64,000 nt of DNA from Methylobacterium sp. E-066 (GCF_022829635.1 NZ_JAKSYO010000069.1:22457-86456), one strand, 5' to 3'; counted from the stretch's first letter, positions 9,164-18,823 are shown. The notes: generated by a model not told the origin, from the sequence alone. Translations and numbers: made by a program.

Positions 9164-10006
9164 CTATCCGACGAAATCGGAAAACCCACCCCTGACCGCG
9201 CCAGACGCGTCCGCCGCCGCCCGGGAGGCTGGGTCGATCAGCGCGTCGCGCTCGTCGACGTAGAGGTAGCCTGGCGCCTCACCCGGAAAGCCGCTCGCCG
9301 TGGCCGGGTGAGTGTAGAGTTCGGTCAGACCGTTCGGAAGCTGCGCCAGGAGGCCTGCCACGCGCGGCGGGGTCATCGCCCCGGACCAGGCGAGCCCGAG
9401 GGTCCGGTCGGGGATCAGCAGGCCGGCCTGACGGGCACGCACGGCGAGCAGGGCCGCCCAGGGGGCGATGTCGAGGGCCGGACGCGGCCGGGCACTGGGC
9501 TCGGCCCGGCGGAGCAGCTGGCGGGGCTCCCGGGGGACGCGGATCGCCCGCATGCCGTAGCCGCGTCCGATCCGCAGCACCGCGCCGGCGATCAGCGGGT
9601 GGACGTGGAAGTGTTTGTGGGCGTTGACGTGGTCGAGGGGCAGGCCGGTCGCCCGGTAGACGTCGAACTGCGCCGTGATCTCGGCGGCGAGCTGGCGCCG
9701 GGCCGCGGGCTTGCGGGCGAGGTCGAGGCCGACAAGCGCCATATCGGCGCGCATCAGGCCAGCGGCATCGGTCAGGTCGGGCAGCTGCGTCGCCGGCACG
9801 GTCGGCCAGGCTTCGACCAGGACGAGGTGGAGGCCGACCCGCAGGGACGGCATCCGCTTCGCCCGGGCCACGGCGTCGGCGGCGGCGGGCGCCGAGACCA
9901 TCAGGCTCGCCGCGGTGAGAATCCCGGCGCAGTGGGCCTGCTCGACGGCTTCGTTGACCTCGAGACTCAACCCGAAATCATCGGCCGTAACGACAAGACG
10001 CTTCAC
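9164..10006 (-). CDS. hpnK: HpnK, hopanoid YdjC-like deacetylase
   Basis: This 280-residue YdjC/ChbG-fold carbohydrate deacetylase has the metal-site motifs TADDFGLS at residues 7-14 and HVNAHKHFHVHP near residue 150. In the pathway worked out in Burkholderia, HpnK removes the acetyl group from N-acetylglucosaminyl bacteriohopanetetrol made by HpnI, giving the glucosaminyl form that HpnJ uses. It is downstream of hpnJ on the same strand, with a hairpin-rich repeat filling the 121-bp gap. Confidence 0.93.
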   Translation of the reverse strand: MKRLVVTADDFGLSLEVNEAVEQAHCAGILTAASLMVSAPAAADAVARAKRMPSLRVGLHLVLVEAWPTVPATQLPDLTDAAGLMRADMALVGLDLARKPAARRQLAAEITAQFDVYRATGLPLDHVNAHKHFHVHPLIAGAVLRIGRGYGMRAIRVPREPRQLLRRAEPSARPRPALDIAPWAALLAVRARQAGLLIPDRTLGLAWSGAMTPPRVAGLLAQLPNGLTELYTHPATASGFPGEAPGYLYVDERDALIDPASRAAADASGAVRGGFSDFVG

Positions 10007-10027
10007 AACAACCTCGTAAGGGGTGTC

Positions 10028-10125
10028 GAGAGGGCAAGCCCTCTCGCGGGTCCAGGGCGGAGCCCTGGGAAAGGTGCGGGGCGCTGCCCCGCTCCCCGCC
10101 GGGGCCGTGGGCCCCGGACCCCTGA
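10028..10125. repeat. hairpin-array intergenic repeat, copy 1 (between hpnJ and hpnK)
   Basis: About 98 bp made of consecutive short stem-loops: GAGAGGG/CCCTCTC, CCAGGGC/GCCCTGG, GCGGGGC/GCCCCGC and a final GGGGCC/GGCCCC. The order, and shared words such as GCGGGTC and GGAGCCC, recur at 20770-20878, so this is a dispersed family. It sits inside the hpn operon. Confidence 0.7.
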
Positions 10126-10127
10126 GG

Positions 10128-11561
10128 TTACGCTGCCTTGGCGGTGCCCTGACGCTCCTTGAGGAAGCGGTAGAACTCCACGCCTTCGCGCAGACGGCGC
10201 TTCATCATGTCGGGGGAGCGCACCATCTCGCCGACGATCGAGGCGATCTTCGGAGCGCGGAAGTAGAACTTTTTGTAGAACTCCTCCACCGACGTGAAGA
10301 TCTCGGTGTGCGACAGGTGCGGGTAGTGCAGCGGCGCGACCTGCACGCCGTTCTCGTCGACCAGCTCGGCGTTCTCGATGTCGAGCCAACCGTTCTCCAC
10401 CGCCTGCTTGTACAGGAACGTGCCCGGGTAGGGGGCCGCCAGCGAGACCTGGATCGTGTGCGGGTTGATCCGCTTGGCGAAGGCGATCGTCTCCTGGATC
10501 GTCTCCTTGGTCTCACCCGGCAGGCCGAGGATGAAGGTGCCGTGGATGGCGATGCCGAGCTCGTGGCAATCCTTAGTGAACTTCTCCGCGACCTCGACCC
10601 GCATGCCCTTCTTGATGTTGTGCAGGATCGTCTGGTTGCCGGACTCGTAGCCGACCAGCAGCAGGCGCAGGCCGTTCTCCTTGAGCACCTTCAGGGTCTC
10701 GCGGGGCACGTTCGCCTTGGCGTTGCACGACCAGGTCACGCCGAGCTTGCCCAGCTCACGGGCGATCTCCTCCGCACGCGGGAGGTTGTCGGTGAAGGTG
10801 TCGTCGTCGAAGAAGAACTCCTTGGTCTGCGGGAACTCCTTCAGGCAGTACTTGATCTCCTCGATCACGTGGGCGACCGAGCGGGTGCGGTAGGTGTGCC
10901 CGCCGACCGTCTGCGGCCAGAGGCAGAAGGTGCAGCGGCTCTTGCAGCCCCGGCCCGAATAGAACGAGATGTAGGGGTGCTTCAGGTAACCGATGAAGTA
11001 CTTCTCCATCTCCAGGTCGCGCTTGTAGACGCTGGTGACGAAGGGCAGCTGGTCCATGTCGGTCATGATCTCGCGGTCCTCGTTATGGACCACGACGCCG
11101 TTCGCATCGCGATAGGACAGACCCTTGATCTCGGACATCGGCACGCCGTCGGCGACTTCCTTGACGGTGAAGTCGAACTCGTTGCGGGCGCAGAAATCGA
11201 TCACCGGGGCCTGGGCCATCGCGCCGGCGGCGTCCACCGCCACCTTGGCGCCGATCAGGCCGGCGATCAGCTTCGGGTTCGCGGCCTTGAGCGCCTCGAT
11301 CGTCTTCACGTCGGACTTGAACGACGGCACCGAGGTGTGGAGCACGACGAGGTCGAAGTCGTTGGCCTGGGCCACGATCTCGGGGAGCTTGATGTTGTGC
11401 GGGGGCGCGTCGATCAGCTTCGAGTTCGGCACCAGGGCGGCCGGCTGGGCCAGCCAGGTCGGGTACCAGAACGACTTGATCTCGCGCTTGGCCTGGTAAC
11501 GGGAGCCGGCGCCGCCGTCGAAACCGTCGAAGGTGGGGGCCTGGAGGAAGAGCGTGCGCAT
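10128..11561 (-). CDS. hpnJ: HpnJ, B12-binding radical SAM enzyme (cyclitol ether formation)
   Basis: The 477-residue protein starts MRTLFLQAPTFDGFDGGAGS, the conserved HpnJ start. An ATG at 11621 would add 20 unlikely residues and overlap hpnI. Residues 1-170 are a cobalamin-binding-like domain. The radical SAM motif CKSRCTFC follows SFYSGRG at about residue 200. In Burkholderia, HpnJ is required to contract glucosaminyl-BHT to BHT cyclitol ether. Its presence with hpnI and hpnK predicts that this strain makes cyclitol ethers. Confidence 0.95.
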   Translation of the reverse strand: MRTLFLQAPTFDGFDGGAGSRYQAKREIKSFWYPTWLAQPAALVPNSKLIDAPPHNIKLPEIVAQANDFDLVVLHTSVPSFKSDVKTIEALKAANPKLIAGLIGAKVAVDAAGAMAQAPVIDFCARNEFDFTVKEVADGVPMSEIKGLSYRDANGVVVHNEDREIMTDMDQLPFVTSVYKRDLEMEKYFIGYLKHPYISFYSGRGCKSRCTFCLWPQTVGGHTYRTRSVAHVIEEIKYCLKEFPQTKEFFFDDDTFTDNLPRAEEIARELGKLGVTWSCNAKANVPRETLKVLKENGLRLLLVGYESGNQTILHNIKKGMRVEVAEKFTKDCHELGIAIHGTFILGLPGETKETIQETIAFAKRINPHTIQVSLAAPYPGTFLYKQAVENGWLDIENAELVDENGVQVAPLHYPHLSHTEIFTSVEEFYKKFYFRAPKIASIVGEMVRSPDMMKRRLREGVEFYRFLKERQGTAKAA

Positions 11562-11617
11562 GGGGTTCAAGGCCTCAGGGCGTTGCCGGGGGAGGGGTGA
11601 GGAAGCGATGGCCGCGT

Positions 11618-12826
11618 TCAACGTGTGGGTGCGCCGGCGTCGCGGCCGAGTTCGGCGTCCGGGATCAGAGTACCGTCCGCAACCACGTGATAATCATGAC
11701 CTTTCCATGTCACCGCCCCCGACACGAAGGCCCAGGAGAAGTTCAGGAAGGAGAGGATGTCGCGGATCGGCAACAGTCCGTAGGGGTGCGGAGCGAGGCC
11801 GAACGCCCGTTCCAGTTGCCGGCACAGGATGATCCGGCCGGCGAGCGCTAGGCCCGCCACCACCAGGGCGCCGGTGCCGGCGCCGGGCAGGAGCGCGCCG
11901 ATCAGGGCCAGGGGCAGGGCGTGGGTGACGATCGAGCCGGCATACCCGGCCGGATCGACGGTGCGGATGGTGCGGTTCCAGCGCAGCTCGTGCCGCCACA
12001 GGCCGGGAAGCTCGGTGTCGACGCTGGTATGGCCAATGGTGAAGCTCGGGATCACCACCCGGCCGCCCAGACCGCGGAGCGCGGCGCCGATCGCGTAATC
12101 GTCGGCCAGATCGTTGCGGAAGCTGCGGAAGCCGCCGACCGCGTCGAGGCTCGCCCGGGTGAACGCGATGGTCGAGCCGAAGCACGGCTTGGCCAGCCCG
12201 AGGCTCAGGCCCATCACCACGTTGGGCAGGAACTGGGTGTCGATGGCGAGCGCCGAGAGCTGGTCGTAGACGCCGCGGAAGGCCGGGACGCCGTGATACA
12301 GGCAGGTGACGCCGGAGACGCCCTCCTGCGACAGCTCGGCGACGAGCCGCTCCAGATAATCGGGCCGGACCACCATGTCGCTGTCGGCCAGCACGATCAC
12401 GTCGTGAGCGATCCGCTCGGCCATGTTGATCAGGTTCGAGACCTTGCGGTTCGAGCCGTGCTGGCGTCCGTCGATCACGAGGTCGATGCGGGCGGACGGG
12501 TAGGCCTGCTTCAGCCGTTCGACGACGGCGATGGCCGGGTCGGCGGCCTTCTGGACACCGAACACGACCTGGACCGGGCCGGCGTAATCCTGCCGGAGCA
12601 CGGTCTCGAGATTCTCGTAGAGATTGGGCTCCAGGCCGCAGAGCGGCTTGAGCACCGTCACGGACGGACGGGGCGCGCCCGCTTCCAGCGCGGGCACGGG
12701 CCGGGCGGCGAAGCGGCCGGCCAGATAGGCGGCGGCCAGCGCATAGAGACAACCCGCCGCCGCCAGGAGAAGGCAAAGCAGCGAGAGCCACGAGAATGCG
12801 GTGAGCGCCAGGGCGGTGAGATCCAT
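11618..12826 (-). CDS. hpnI: HpnI, hopanoid glycosyltransferase
   Basis: This 402-residue GT2-family protein has an N-terminal membrane helix (TAFSWLSLLCLLLAAAGCLYALA), a nucleotide-sugar domain with VTVLKPLCGLEP and DxD motif LADSDMVV (about residues 145-152), a QxxRW-like RHELRWNRTIR motif, and C-terminal membrane helices. HpnI attaches N-acetylglucosamine to bacteriohopanetetrol in the characterised pathway. It is 56 bp upstream of hpnJ on the same strand. Confidence 0.93.
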   Translation of the reverse strand: MDLTALALTAFSWLSLLCLLLAAAGCLYALAAAYLAGRFAARPVPALEAGAPRPSVTVLKPLCGLEPNLYENLETVLRQDYAGPVQVVFGVQKAADPAIAVVERLKQAYPSARIDLVIDGRQHGSNRKVSNLINMAERIAHDVIVLADSDMVVRPDYLERLVAELSQEGVSGVTCLYHGVPAFRGVYDQLSALAIDTQFLPNVVMGLSLGLAKPCFGSTIAFTRASLDAVGGFRSFRNDLADDYAIGAALRGLGGRVVIPSFTIGHTSVDTELPGLWRHELRWNRTIRTVDPAGYAGSIVTHALPLALIGALLPGAGTGALVVAGLALAGRIILCRQLERAFGLAPHPYGLLPIRDILSFLNFSWAFVSGAVTWKGHDYHVVADGTLIPDAELGRDAGAPTR

Positions 12827-12928
12827 CCGGTCGGGTCCGTGCGGTCGTCCGGCCGCTTCAGGCGGCGATGGCCGCGTGCGGCCCGGTCAGGGCGGCAGGC
12901 ACAGCTGTTGTATTCACGGCGTCGATGG

Positions 12929-13543
12929 TCACGGTGTCGGTTTTGCGGCGAGCATGCCGTCGGCGCGCTGGCGAAGGAACTTCACCACCGCGTCGGCACC
13001 GCCGGCCTTCAGCGGCGCGGACAGCGCGTTGCGCTGGGCCGCGATCTCGCTGACGTCACCGTTGAGCAACACGTCCTGAATACGGTTGCCGGCATTGACC
13101 ACGAAGTCGACCGCCGAATCGTCGCCGTCGGCGGCGGTGACGCGGGTCGGCACCACGCGCTGGCTGCCGCGCTCCTCGACCTTCGGGGTCACGTCGAACT
13201 TGCCGCCGGCCGCCCGGGCCAGGCGATTGGCGTAGGTCACGGTCAGGCTGCGCTTGAACGCGTCGGTGACCGCCTCCTGCTGCTCCGGGGTAAAGCTCGA
13301 CCATTTCGAGCCGACCGCGACGCGGGCCATGGCCGGGAAGTCGAACGCCTTCTCGAGGGCCGGCCCCACCGCCGCGACCCGCGCGGGCAGGGGGCTCGGG
13401 CCGTCCTTCAGGGCGGCGGTGAAAGCCGCGTAGAGATCGCGCACGGTCTGCACCGCGGGATCGTCCGCCGCCCAGGCCGAGACCGGAGCGAGGAGGGGGG
13501 CGGCCAGCAGGGCTACGGCCGCGAGCCGACGGGTCAGGCGCAC
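12929..13543 (-). CDS. hpnM: HpnM, MlaC/Ttg2D-like periplasmic lipid carrier
   Basis: The 204-residue precursor has a signal peptide (RRLAAVALLAAPLLAPVSAWA) and an MlaC/toluene-tolerance domain: FDFPAMARVAVGSKWSSFTPEQQEAVTDAF, then VVNAGNRIQDVLLNGDVSEIAAQR. Such proteins carry lipids through the periplasm. The start overlaps the end of hpnL by 10 bp. It probably works with HpnN and HpnL in placing hopanoids; the partner assignment is inference from linkage. Confidence 0.9.
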   Translation of the reverse strand: MRLTRRLAAVALLAAPLLAPVSAWAADDPAVQTVRDLYAAFTAALKDGPSPLPARVAAVGPALEKAFDFPAMARVAVGSKWSSFTPEQQEAVTDAFKRSLTVTYANRLARAAGGKFDVTPKVEERGSQRVVPTRVTAADGDDSAVDFVVNAGNRIQDVLLNGDVSEIAAQRNALSAPLKAGGADAVVKFLRQRADGMLAAKPTP

Positions 13544-14646
13544 TTCTTCAACTCCTCGCCCTCGCCGATCCGCGAGCCCATGCGGGGCGGGGCGTAGCTG
13601 TAGAACGGGCCGAGCGTCGCCGGCTGCGGGACCATCTTGGCGGAACGGCCAATCGCGGCCTCGGGCTCACGCTCCGCATCGGCGGCGGTCTCGGCCGTGA
13701 GCTTGGCCTCGATCCGGTGCCAGAGCAGCAGGCCCGGCACGCCGACGCCGAGATCGGCGAAGCGCTTGACCAGCGACAGGGCCAGGGCCGCCTCGGCGGG
13801 AATATTGAACAGGCCGCAGAGCGCGATCAGTCCACCCTCCTGGGCCCCCAGGGCGCCCGGCACCGCGAAGGCCGCGCCACGGACCGCCTGAGCCAGGCTC
13901 TCGATCACCAGAGCCTGCGCGAAATCGACCGGATAGCCCATGAAATGCAGGCAGACATAGACTTCGAGGGTGCCAATGACCCAGCCCGCCAGGTGGATGA
14001 CCAGGGCCGCGACGAAGCGGCCGTGGTTGCCGTACATCCGGCGCAGGCTGTCGTAGAGCTGGTCGATCGCGCCGAAGGCGCGCCATTCGCGACCCGAGGC
14101 GAAGCGGCTCATCAGGCCCTGGATGATCCGGTGCCCGGCCCGCCGCTGGATCAGGTAGAAGGCGCCCAGCGCCGGCACCGCGACCGCGAGGCCGCCCGCC
14201 ACCGTCCGGGCGATGGGTCCGTCGCCGGCGATCAGGACCAGCAGGCCGAGGCCGATCACCGTGAACAGGAGCTGCGTCAGCGCCTGCGTCATCAGGTCCA
14301 CGAACATGCTGGCGCCGGCCATAGCGCCCGGGACGCCGCGCTTGGACATCAGCCGGGCGCCGACGAAGTCGCCGCCCACCGTCGCCACCGGCAGCAGCGT
14401 GTTGATTCCCTCGCGGACGAACCGCAGCGACACGCAGTCGCCGAGCCTGGCGGCGCCCGCCGGGAACACGACGTGCCAGCCGAGCCCCGCCCAGGCGACG
14501 GCGGCGACACGGGCCACCACCACCAGGGCGGCGCCCCAGCCGGCGCTCATGACGGCGGCCGACACGTCCTCCAGGCCGGAGGACATGAACAGGCCGACGA
14601 CCGTGCAGAGACCGGCGATCGAGGCCAAGGTCGTCAGGCGCTTCAT
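13534..14646 (-). CDS. hpnL: HpnL, lysylphosphatidylglycerol-synthase-like membrane protein
   Basis: The 370-residue protein has about seven or eight TM helices and the LPG synthase TM-domain motifs SLRFVREGINTLLPVATVGGDFVGARL and AFAVPGALGAQEGGLIALCGLF. It is the flippase-like half without an aminoacyl-transferase domain. HpnL family members are found in hopanoid clusters; a transport role is likely but not shown. The gene starts near 14646 and shares a 210-bp divergent promoter region with the amidinotransferase. Confidence 0.9.
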   Translation of the reverse strand: MKRLTTLASIAGLCTVVGLFMSSGLEDVSAAVMSAGWGAALVVVARVAAVAWAGLGWHVVFPAGAARLGDCVSLRFVREGINTLLPVATVGGDFVGARLMSKRGVPGAMAGASMFVDLMTQALTQLLFTVIGLGLLVLIAGDGPIARTVAGGLAVAVPALGAFYLIQRRAGHRIIQGLMSRFASGREWRAFGAIDQLYDSLRRMYGNHGRFVAALVIHLAGWVIGTLEVYVCLHFMGYPVDFAQALVIESLAQAVRGAAFAVPGALGAQEGGLIALCGLFNIPAEAALALSLVKRFADLGVGVPGLLLWHRIEAKLTAETAADAEREPEAAIGRSAKMVPQPATLGPFYSYAPPRMGSRIGEGEELKKCA

Positions 14647-14856
14647 AATGGTCTTTCAAGCTCGCAAATGGCTTGATGCGGGAAATCGGTCACGGTCGCG
14701 GCAGAAATAGGTCCGGGCGACCAAGAACGTTTCTGCCACGTTGCAGCACGGATTACCGGTGTCTATCACCCGTTTGACACACCGGGAGCCAAAGCGGTGG
14801 CCGGGCCGAAGCGCCCGAGCAGAAGACCGCGGCACGTCGCAGAAGGGGCACACGTC

Positions 14857-16032
14857 ATGGAGCGCGAATCACCGATCACGGCCGTCGAGGCCGTGAGCGA
14901 CGACACGCATGCCGGCGGCCTCCGGGGCGGAATGGAGCCCGGCATCCCGGCGCCTCACTCCCCGGTCATGGCCTGGAACGAGTGGGACCCGCTGGAGGAG
15001 GTGATCGTCGGATCCCTCGACGGCGCCACCATCCCGACTCACCACCTGACGGTGATCTTCAACCTGCCGCGGGCGGCCCAGCCGTTCTACCGCTTCGCCA
15101 GCGGCTGGAAATACCCCAAGTTCATGAAGAAGCTGGCGCAGCAGGAGCTCGACAACTTCATCAAGATCCTGGCCGGCGAGGGCGTCAAGATCCGCCGCCC
15201 CGACGCGGTGGACTTTTCCCGCAAATTCAAGGCTCCGCGCTGGACCTCCCGGGGCTTCTGCGTCGCCTGCCCGCGCGACCCGTATCTGGTCATCGGCGAC
15301 GAGATCATCGAGAGCCCGATGTGCTGGCGCTCGCGCTACTTCGAGGGCGACGCCTACCGGTCGCTGTTCAAGGAGTATTTCCGCGCCGGCGCCCGCTGGA
15401 CCTCGGCCCCGCGGCCGCAGCTGACCGACGACCTCTACAATTACGATTACCGGGTGCCGAACCTGAAGGCCGGCGAGCCGATGCAGTTCACGGTCAACGA
15501 GTTCGAGCCGGTCTTCGACGCCGCCGACTTCGTCCGCTGCGGCCGCGACCTGTTCGTGACCCGCTCGAACGTCACCAACCTGATGGGCATCGAGTGGCTG
15601 CGCCGCCATCTCGGCCCGGGCTTCCGCATCCACGAGATCGAGAGCCGCTGCCCGCAGCCGATGCACATCGACTCGTCGTTCATGCCGCTGGCCCCCGGCA
15701 AGGTGCTGGTGAACCCGGACTATATCGACGTCGAGAAGCTCCCCGCCGTGCTCAAGAAGTGGGACGTGCTGATCGCCCCGCGCCCCGACCCGGTCGAGGG
15801 CTTCATGAGCAAGATCTCGATGTGCTCGCCCTGGACCTCGATTAACGTCCTGGCGATCACCGAGAAGAAGATCGTCGTCGACCAGAGCCAGCCGACGCTG
15901 ATCAAGGCGCTCAAGGATTGGGGCTTCGACCCGATCCCGGCGCCGTTCCTCAGCTACGGCCCGTTCGGCGGCTCGTTCCACTGCGCCACCCTCGACGTCC
16001 GCCGCCGCGGCGTGCTGAAGTCGTATTTTTAG
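14857..16032 (+). CDS. arginine:x amidinotransferase (AGAT/StrB1 family)
   Basis: This 391-residue amidinotransferase transfers the amidino group of arginine to an amine. All catalytic elements are visible: Asp in FDAADFVRCGRDLFV, His in MHIDSSFMPLAPGKVLVNP, and the nucleophile Cys near residue 376 in GGSFHCATLDVRR. The start at 14857 follows AGAAGGGG; an ATG 60 bp upstream has no such site. The family includes glycine amidinotransferase and inosamine-phosphate amidinotransferases, and sequence alone does not separate them. Divergent placement beside hpnL suggests the acceptor may be the amino group of BHT cyclitol ether (inference). Confidence 0.9.
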   Translation: MERESPITAVEAVSDDTHAGGLRGGMEPGIPAPHSPVMAWNEWDPLEEVIVGSLDGATIPTHHLTVIFNLPRAAQPFYRFASGWKYPKFMKKLAQQELDNFIKILAGEGVKIRRPDAVDFSRKFKAPRWTSRGFCVACPRDPYLVIGDEIIESPMCWRSRYFEGDAYRSLFKEYFRAGARWTSAPRPQLTDDLYNYDYRVPNLKAGEPMQFTVNEFEPVFDAADFVRCGRDLFVTRSNVTNLMGIEWLRRHLGPGFRIHEIESRCPQPMHIDSSFMPLAPGKVLVNPDYIDVEKLPAVLKKWDVLIAPRPDPVEGFMSKISMCSPWTSINVLAITEKKIVVDQSQPTLIKALKDWGFDPIPAPFLSYGPFGGSFHCATLDVRRRGVLKSYF

Positions 16033-16097
16033 GGTCTGTTCGCACTGACGACCTCCATCGCGGGTCGTTGGCGATCACCGGACATCCGAACCTCTCC

Positions 16098-16220
16098 CCT
16101 CATCCTGAGGTGCCGAGCGATCAACGATCGCTCGTCCTCGAAGGAGCCCTCCATGATCCACCGCGAACTCTGGAGGGCTCCTTCGAGGGCGCCGCTGCGC
16201 GTCGCCACCTCAGGATGAGG
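16098..16220. repeat. nested palindromic intergenic repeat, copy 1
   Basis: A 123-bp element with outer inverted arms (CCTCATCCTGAGGTG / CACCTCAGGATGAGG) and an inner perfect 18-bp inverted repeat at 16136-16153 and 16171-16188. A diverged copy is at 55676-55798. It resembles a non-coding MITE-like or REP-like element. Confidence 0.8.
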
Positions 16221-16290
16221 TCGAGGATGGGATAGACCGGTCGAGCATGCCTTCCGATGAGTCCGCTCCGGAAAGCAGACGACCGCACAT

Positions 16291-17301
16291 TCACGGCGCC
16301 GAAATCCCCGCGATCAGTGCCTTGTTGAACCCCTCGGGGTCGGACATCTGCGGCGCGTGGCCCAGTGCCGGGAACTCCACGAGCCTAGCCCCCGGGATCG
16401 CCTTGGCGGCCGCCTTGCCGAGTTCCGGGTAGTTCCCGAGCGACGCCCGCACCTCCGGCGGGGCGAGGTCCTTGCCGATCGCCGTGTTGTCCTTCTGGCC
16501 GATCATCAGCAGGGTCGGCACCGCGATCTGCGGCAGCCGGTAGACCACCGGCTGGGTCAGGATCATGTCGTAGAGGAGCGCCGAGTCCCAGGCGACCGCC
16601 TCCTTGCCCGGGCCGGCGTTGAGCCCCGCCAGCATCGTCACCCAGGGCTCGTAGCGCGGCTCCCACTGGCCGGCGTAGTAGGTCGCGGTCTCGTAGGCGC
16701 GGATCGACGCCGCCGAGACCTTCAGCTCGCGCTGGTACCATTGCTCCACGGAGGTCGGCGGCACGCCCTTGGCGCTCCAATCCTCCAGCCCGATCGGGTT
16801 GACCAGCACCAGCTGCGCCACGTCCTTCGGGTAGAGCAGGGCGTAATGCGCGGCCAGCATGCCGCCGGTGGAATGGCCCACCAGGATCGGCCGCGCGATC
16901 CCGAGCGTGTCGAGCAGGGCGCGGGTGTTCTCGGCGAGTTGCCGGAACGTGAACTGGTAGGCGGCCGGCTTGCTCGACTTGCAGAACCCGATCTGGTCCG
17001 GGGCGATCACCCGGTAGCCGGCGCCGATCAGCGCCCGGATCTGGCTCTCCCAGGTCGCCGCGCAAAAGTTTTTGCCGTGGAGCAGCACGACGGTGCGACC
17101 GTTCGGTTTTTCTGGCCGGACGTCGAGATAGGCCATCTGCAAGGGCTGGCGCTGCGACGTGAAGGCGTAGCGCTCCACCGGGAACGGGTACGCGAACGCG
17201 TCGAGTTCGGGGCCATAGGCCGGATCCATCAGCGGCTCGGCGCCGGCGCCGGAGAGCGTCAGGGCCAGCAGGACAGCGGATGCAAGCGTCGATCGGAGCA
17301 T
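16291..17301 (-). CDS. secreted alpha/beta hydrolase
   Basis: The 336-residue precursor has a signal peptide (LASAVLLALTLSGAGAEP) and an alpha/beta hydrolase domain: oxyanion motif LLHGKNFCAATW, nucleophile elbow GHSTGG at about residue 143, and catalytic His in ALGHAPQM near the C terminus. The unusual KNFCAATW segment recurs in a subfamily of hydrolases of unknown substrate. It is monocistronic, with the palindromic repeat beyond its 3' end. Confidence 0.85.
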   Translation of the reverse strand: MLRSTLASAVLLALTLSGAGAEPLMDPAYGPELDAFAYPFPVERYAFTSQRQPLQMAYLDVRPEKPNGRTVVLLHGKNFCAATWESQIRALIGAGYRVIAPDQIGFCKSSKPAAYQFTFRQLAENTRALLDTLGIARPILVGHSTGGMLAAHYALLYPKDVAQLVLVNPIGLEDWSAKGVPPTSVEQWYQRELKVSAASIRAYETATYYAGQWEPRYEPWVTMLAGLNAGPGKEAVAWDSALLYDMILTQPVVYRLPQIAVPTLLMIGQKDNTAIGKDLAPPEVRASLGNYPELGKAAAKAIPGARLVEFPALGHAPQMSDPEGFNKALIAGISAP

Positions 17302-17472
17302 GGATGGCCTGAATGCCTCAGCGACGTGAGGCGCCGCGCTGGCCGCTCAGATCGGGCATCGGGGCCGTCCTGTCCAATCGGCGAGGGCGCGCATCTTCGC
17401 GGCTGCGTCGGCCCGCGCTATCTCTGGGGCGTATCGCCGGTCCCCGATGCGGTGCGCAGGAGCTTAACCCCA

Positions 17473-17958
17473 ATGCGTCTCCCCACCCTGGCCGTCCTCA
17501 CGGGCGCCCTGGTCCTCGCTGCGATGCCGGCCCGGGCCGTGGATGCCTGCGACGCCCTCGCCGCCAAGGTGATCCGGATCACCGGCGCCTCGCTCGCCGG
17601 GCGGGAGGGCCCGTTCGCGGTGTTCCGGGCGCAGGATGCCGAGCGGATGAGCCTCGATTGCCGGGCGCCGGCCCGGATCACGATCGCCTCCCGCGACCGG
17701 GAGCCGCCTCCGGCCTACTTCACCCTGGTGGGGCTGGCCGCCCAAGCCCTCACCGGGGCGGATGTCCCCGCCGCCGAGGTGCTGGCGCTCAACCTCCATC
17801 AGGACAGCCTGCTGGCCGACGCGCCGCAGCGGGGCGGCACCGGCCGGGCGTTGATGCTGTGCGAGACCGGACCCCGGACGGATGCGCTCCGGGACGACCT
17901 CACGGTCTGCCGGGTCGCGCCCCGGGCCGGGGTTTCGCGAATCCGCCGCGCGGGGTAG
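17473..17958 (+). CDS. hypothetical secreted protein
   Basis: This 161-residue protein starts [22 protein letters not shown], a clear signal peptide. The mature part has three cysteines (DACDAL, LDCRAP, MLCETG) and no recognised domain. It ends 10 bp before kdsA and runs in the same direction, so it may be co-transcribed, but no link to Kdo synthesis is evident. Confidence 0.65.
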   Translation: MRLPTLAVLTGALVLAAMPARAVDACDALAAKVIRITGASLAGREGPFAVFRAQDAERMSLDCRAPARITIASRDREPPPAYFTLVGLAAQALTGADVPAAEVLALNLHQDSLLADAPQRGGTGRALMLCETGPRTDALRDDLTVCRVAPRAGVSRIRRAG

Positions 17959-17968
17959 AGCGCAAGCC

Positions 17969-18823
17969 ATGTCGACACGCGAAACACCCGGCCCCGTCGT
18001 TCAAGTCGGCGAAGCGCGCTTCGCCAACCACCTGCCGCTCACGCTGATCGCCGGGCCATGCCAGCTCGAAGGGCGTAATCACGCCCTGGAGATCGCCGCC
18101 GCGCTCAAGGAGATGGCGGCGGGCCTCGGGATCGGCCTCGTGTTCAAGACCTCGTTCGACAAGGCCAACCGGACCTCCGGCACCGCGGCAAGGGGCATCG
18201 GCCTCGAAGGCGCTTTGCCGGTCTTCGCCGAGATCCGCGAGAGCCTTGGGCTGCCGGTGCTCACCGACGTGCACGCCGCCGAGCACTGCGCCCCGGCCGC
18301 CGAGGCGGTGGACGTGCTCCAGATCCCGGCCTTCCTGTGCCGCCAGACCGACCTCCTCCTGGCGGCCGCCGCCACGGGCCGAGCGGTCAACATCAAGAAG
18401 GGCCAGTTCCTGGCGCCCTGGGACATGAAGCACGTCGCCGCCAAGGTGACGGAGGCCGGCAACCCGAACGTCATCGTCACCGAGCGGGGCGCCTCGTTCG
18501 GCTACAACACCCTGGTCTCGGACATGCGCAGCCTGCCGATCATGGCGCAGGTGACCCACGGCGCGCCAGTGGTGTTCGACGCGACCCATTCGGTGCAGCA
18601 GCCCGGCGGGCAGGGCGCCAGCTCCGGCGGCCAGCGGGAATTCGTCGCCGTGCTGGCCCGTGCCGCGGTGGCGGTCGGCGTCGCCGGGGTGTTCATCGAG
18701 ACCCATCCCGATCCGGACCGGGCGCCCTCGGACGGCCCCAACATGGTCGCCCTGCGCGACATGCCGGCCCTACTCGAAGAGCTGATCGCCTTCGATCGCC
18801 TCGCCAAGAAGCGCCACGCCTGA
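17969..18823 (+). CDS. kdsA: KdsA, 3-deoxy-8-phosphooctulonate synthase
   Basis: This 284-residue enzyme condenses phosphoenolpyruvate and arabinose 5-phosphate to Kdo-8-phosphate for lipopolysaccharide. Motifs are [56 protein letters not shown] and [13 protein letters not shown]. The start at MSTRETPG fits the family length. Full length and intact. Confidence 0.96.
   Translation: MSTRETPGPVVQVGEARFANHLPLTLIAGPCQLEGRNHALEIAAALKEMAAGLGIGLVFKTSFDKANRTSGTAARGIGLEGALPVFAEIRESLGLPVLTDVHAAEHCAPAAEAVDVLQIPAFLCRQTDLLLAAAATGRAVNIKKGQFLAPWDMKHVAAKVTEAGNPNVIVTERGASFGYNTLVSDMRSLPIMAQVTHGAPVVFDATHSVQQPGGQGASSGGQREFVAVLARAAVAVGVAGVFIETHPDPDRAPSDGPNMVALRDMPALLEELIAFDRLAKKRHA

Noticed and set aside
10028..10125. 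CRISPR-like array
   Set aside because: The units are different hairpins without equal spacers; no cas genes are nearby.
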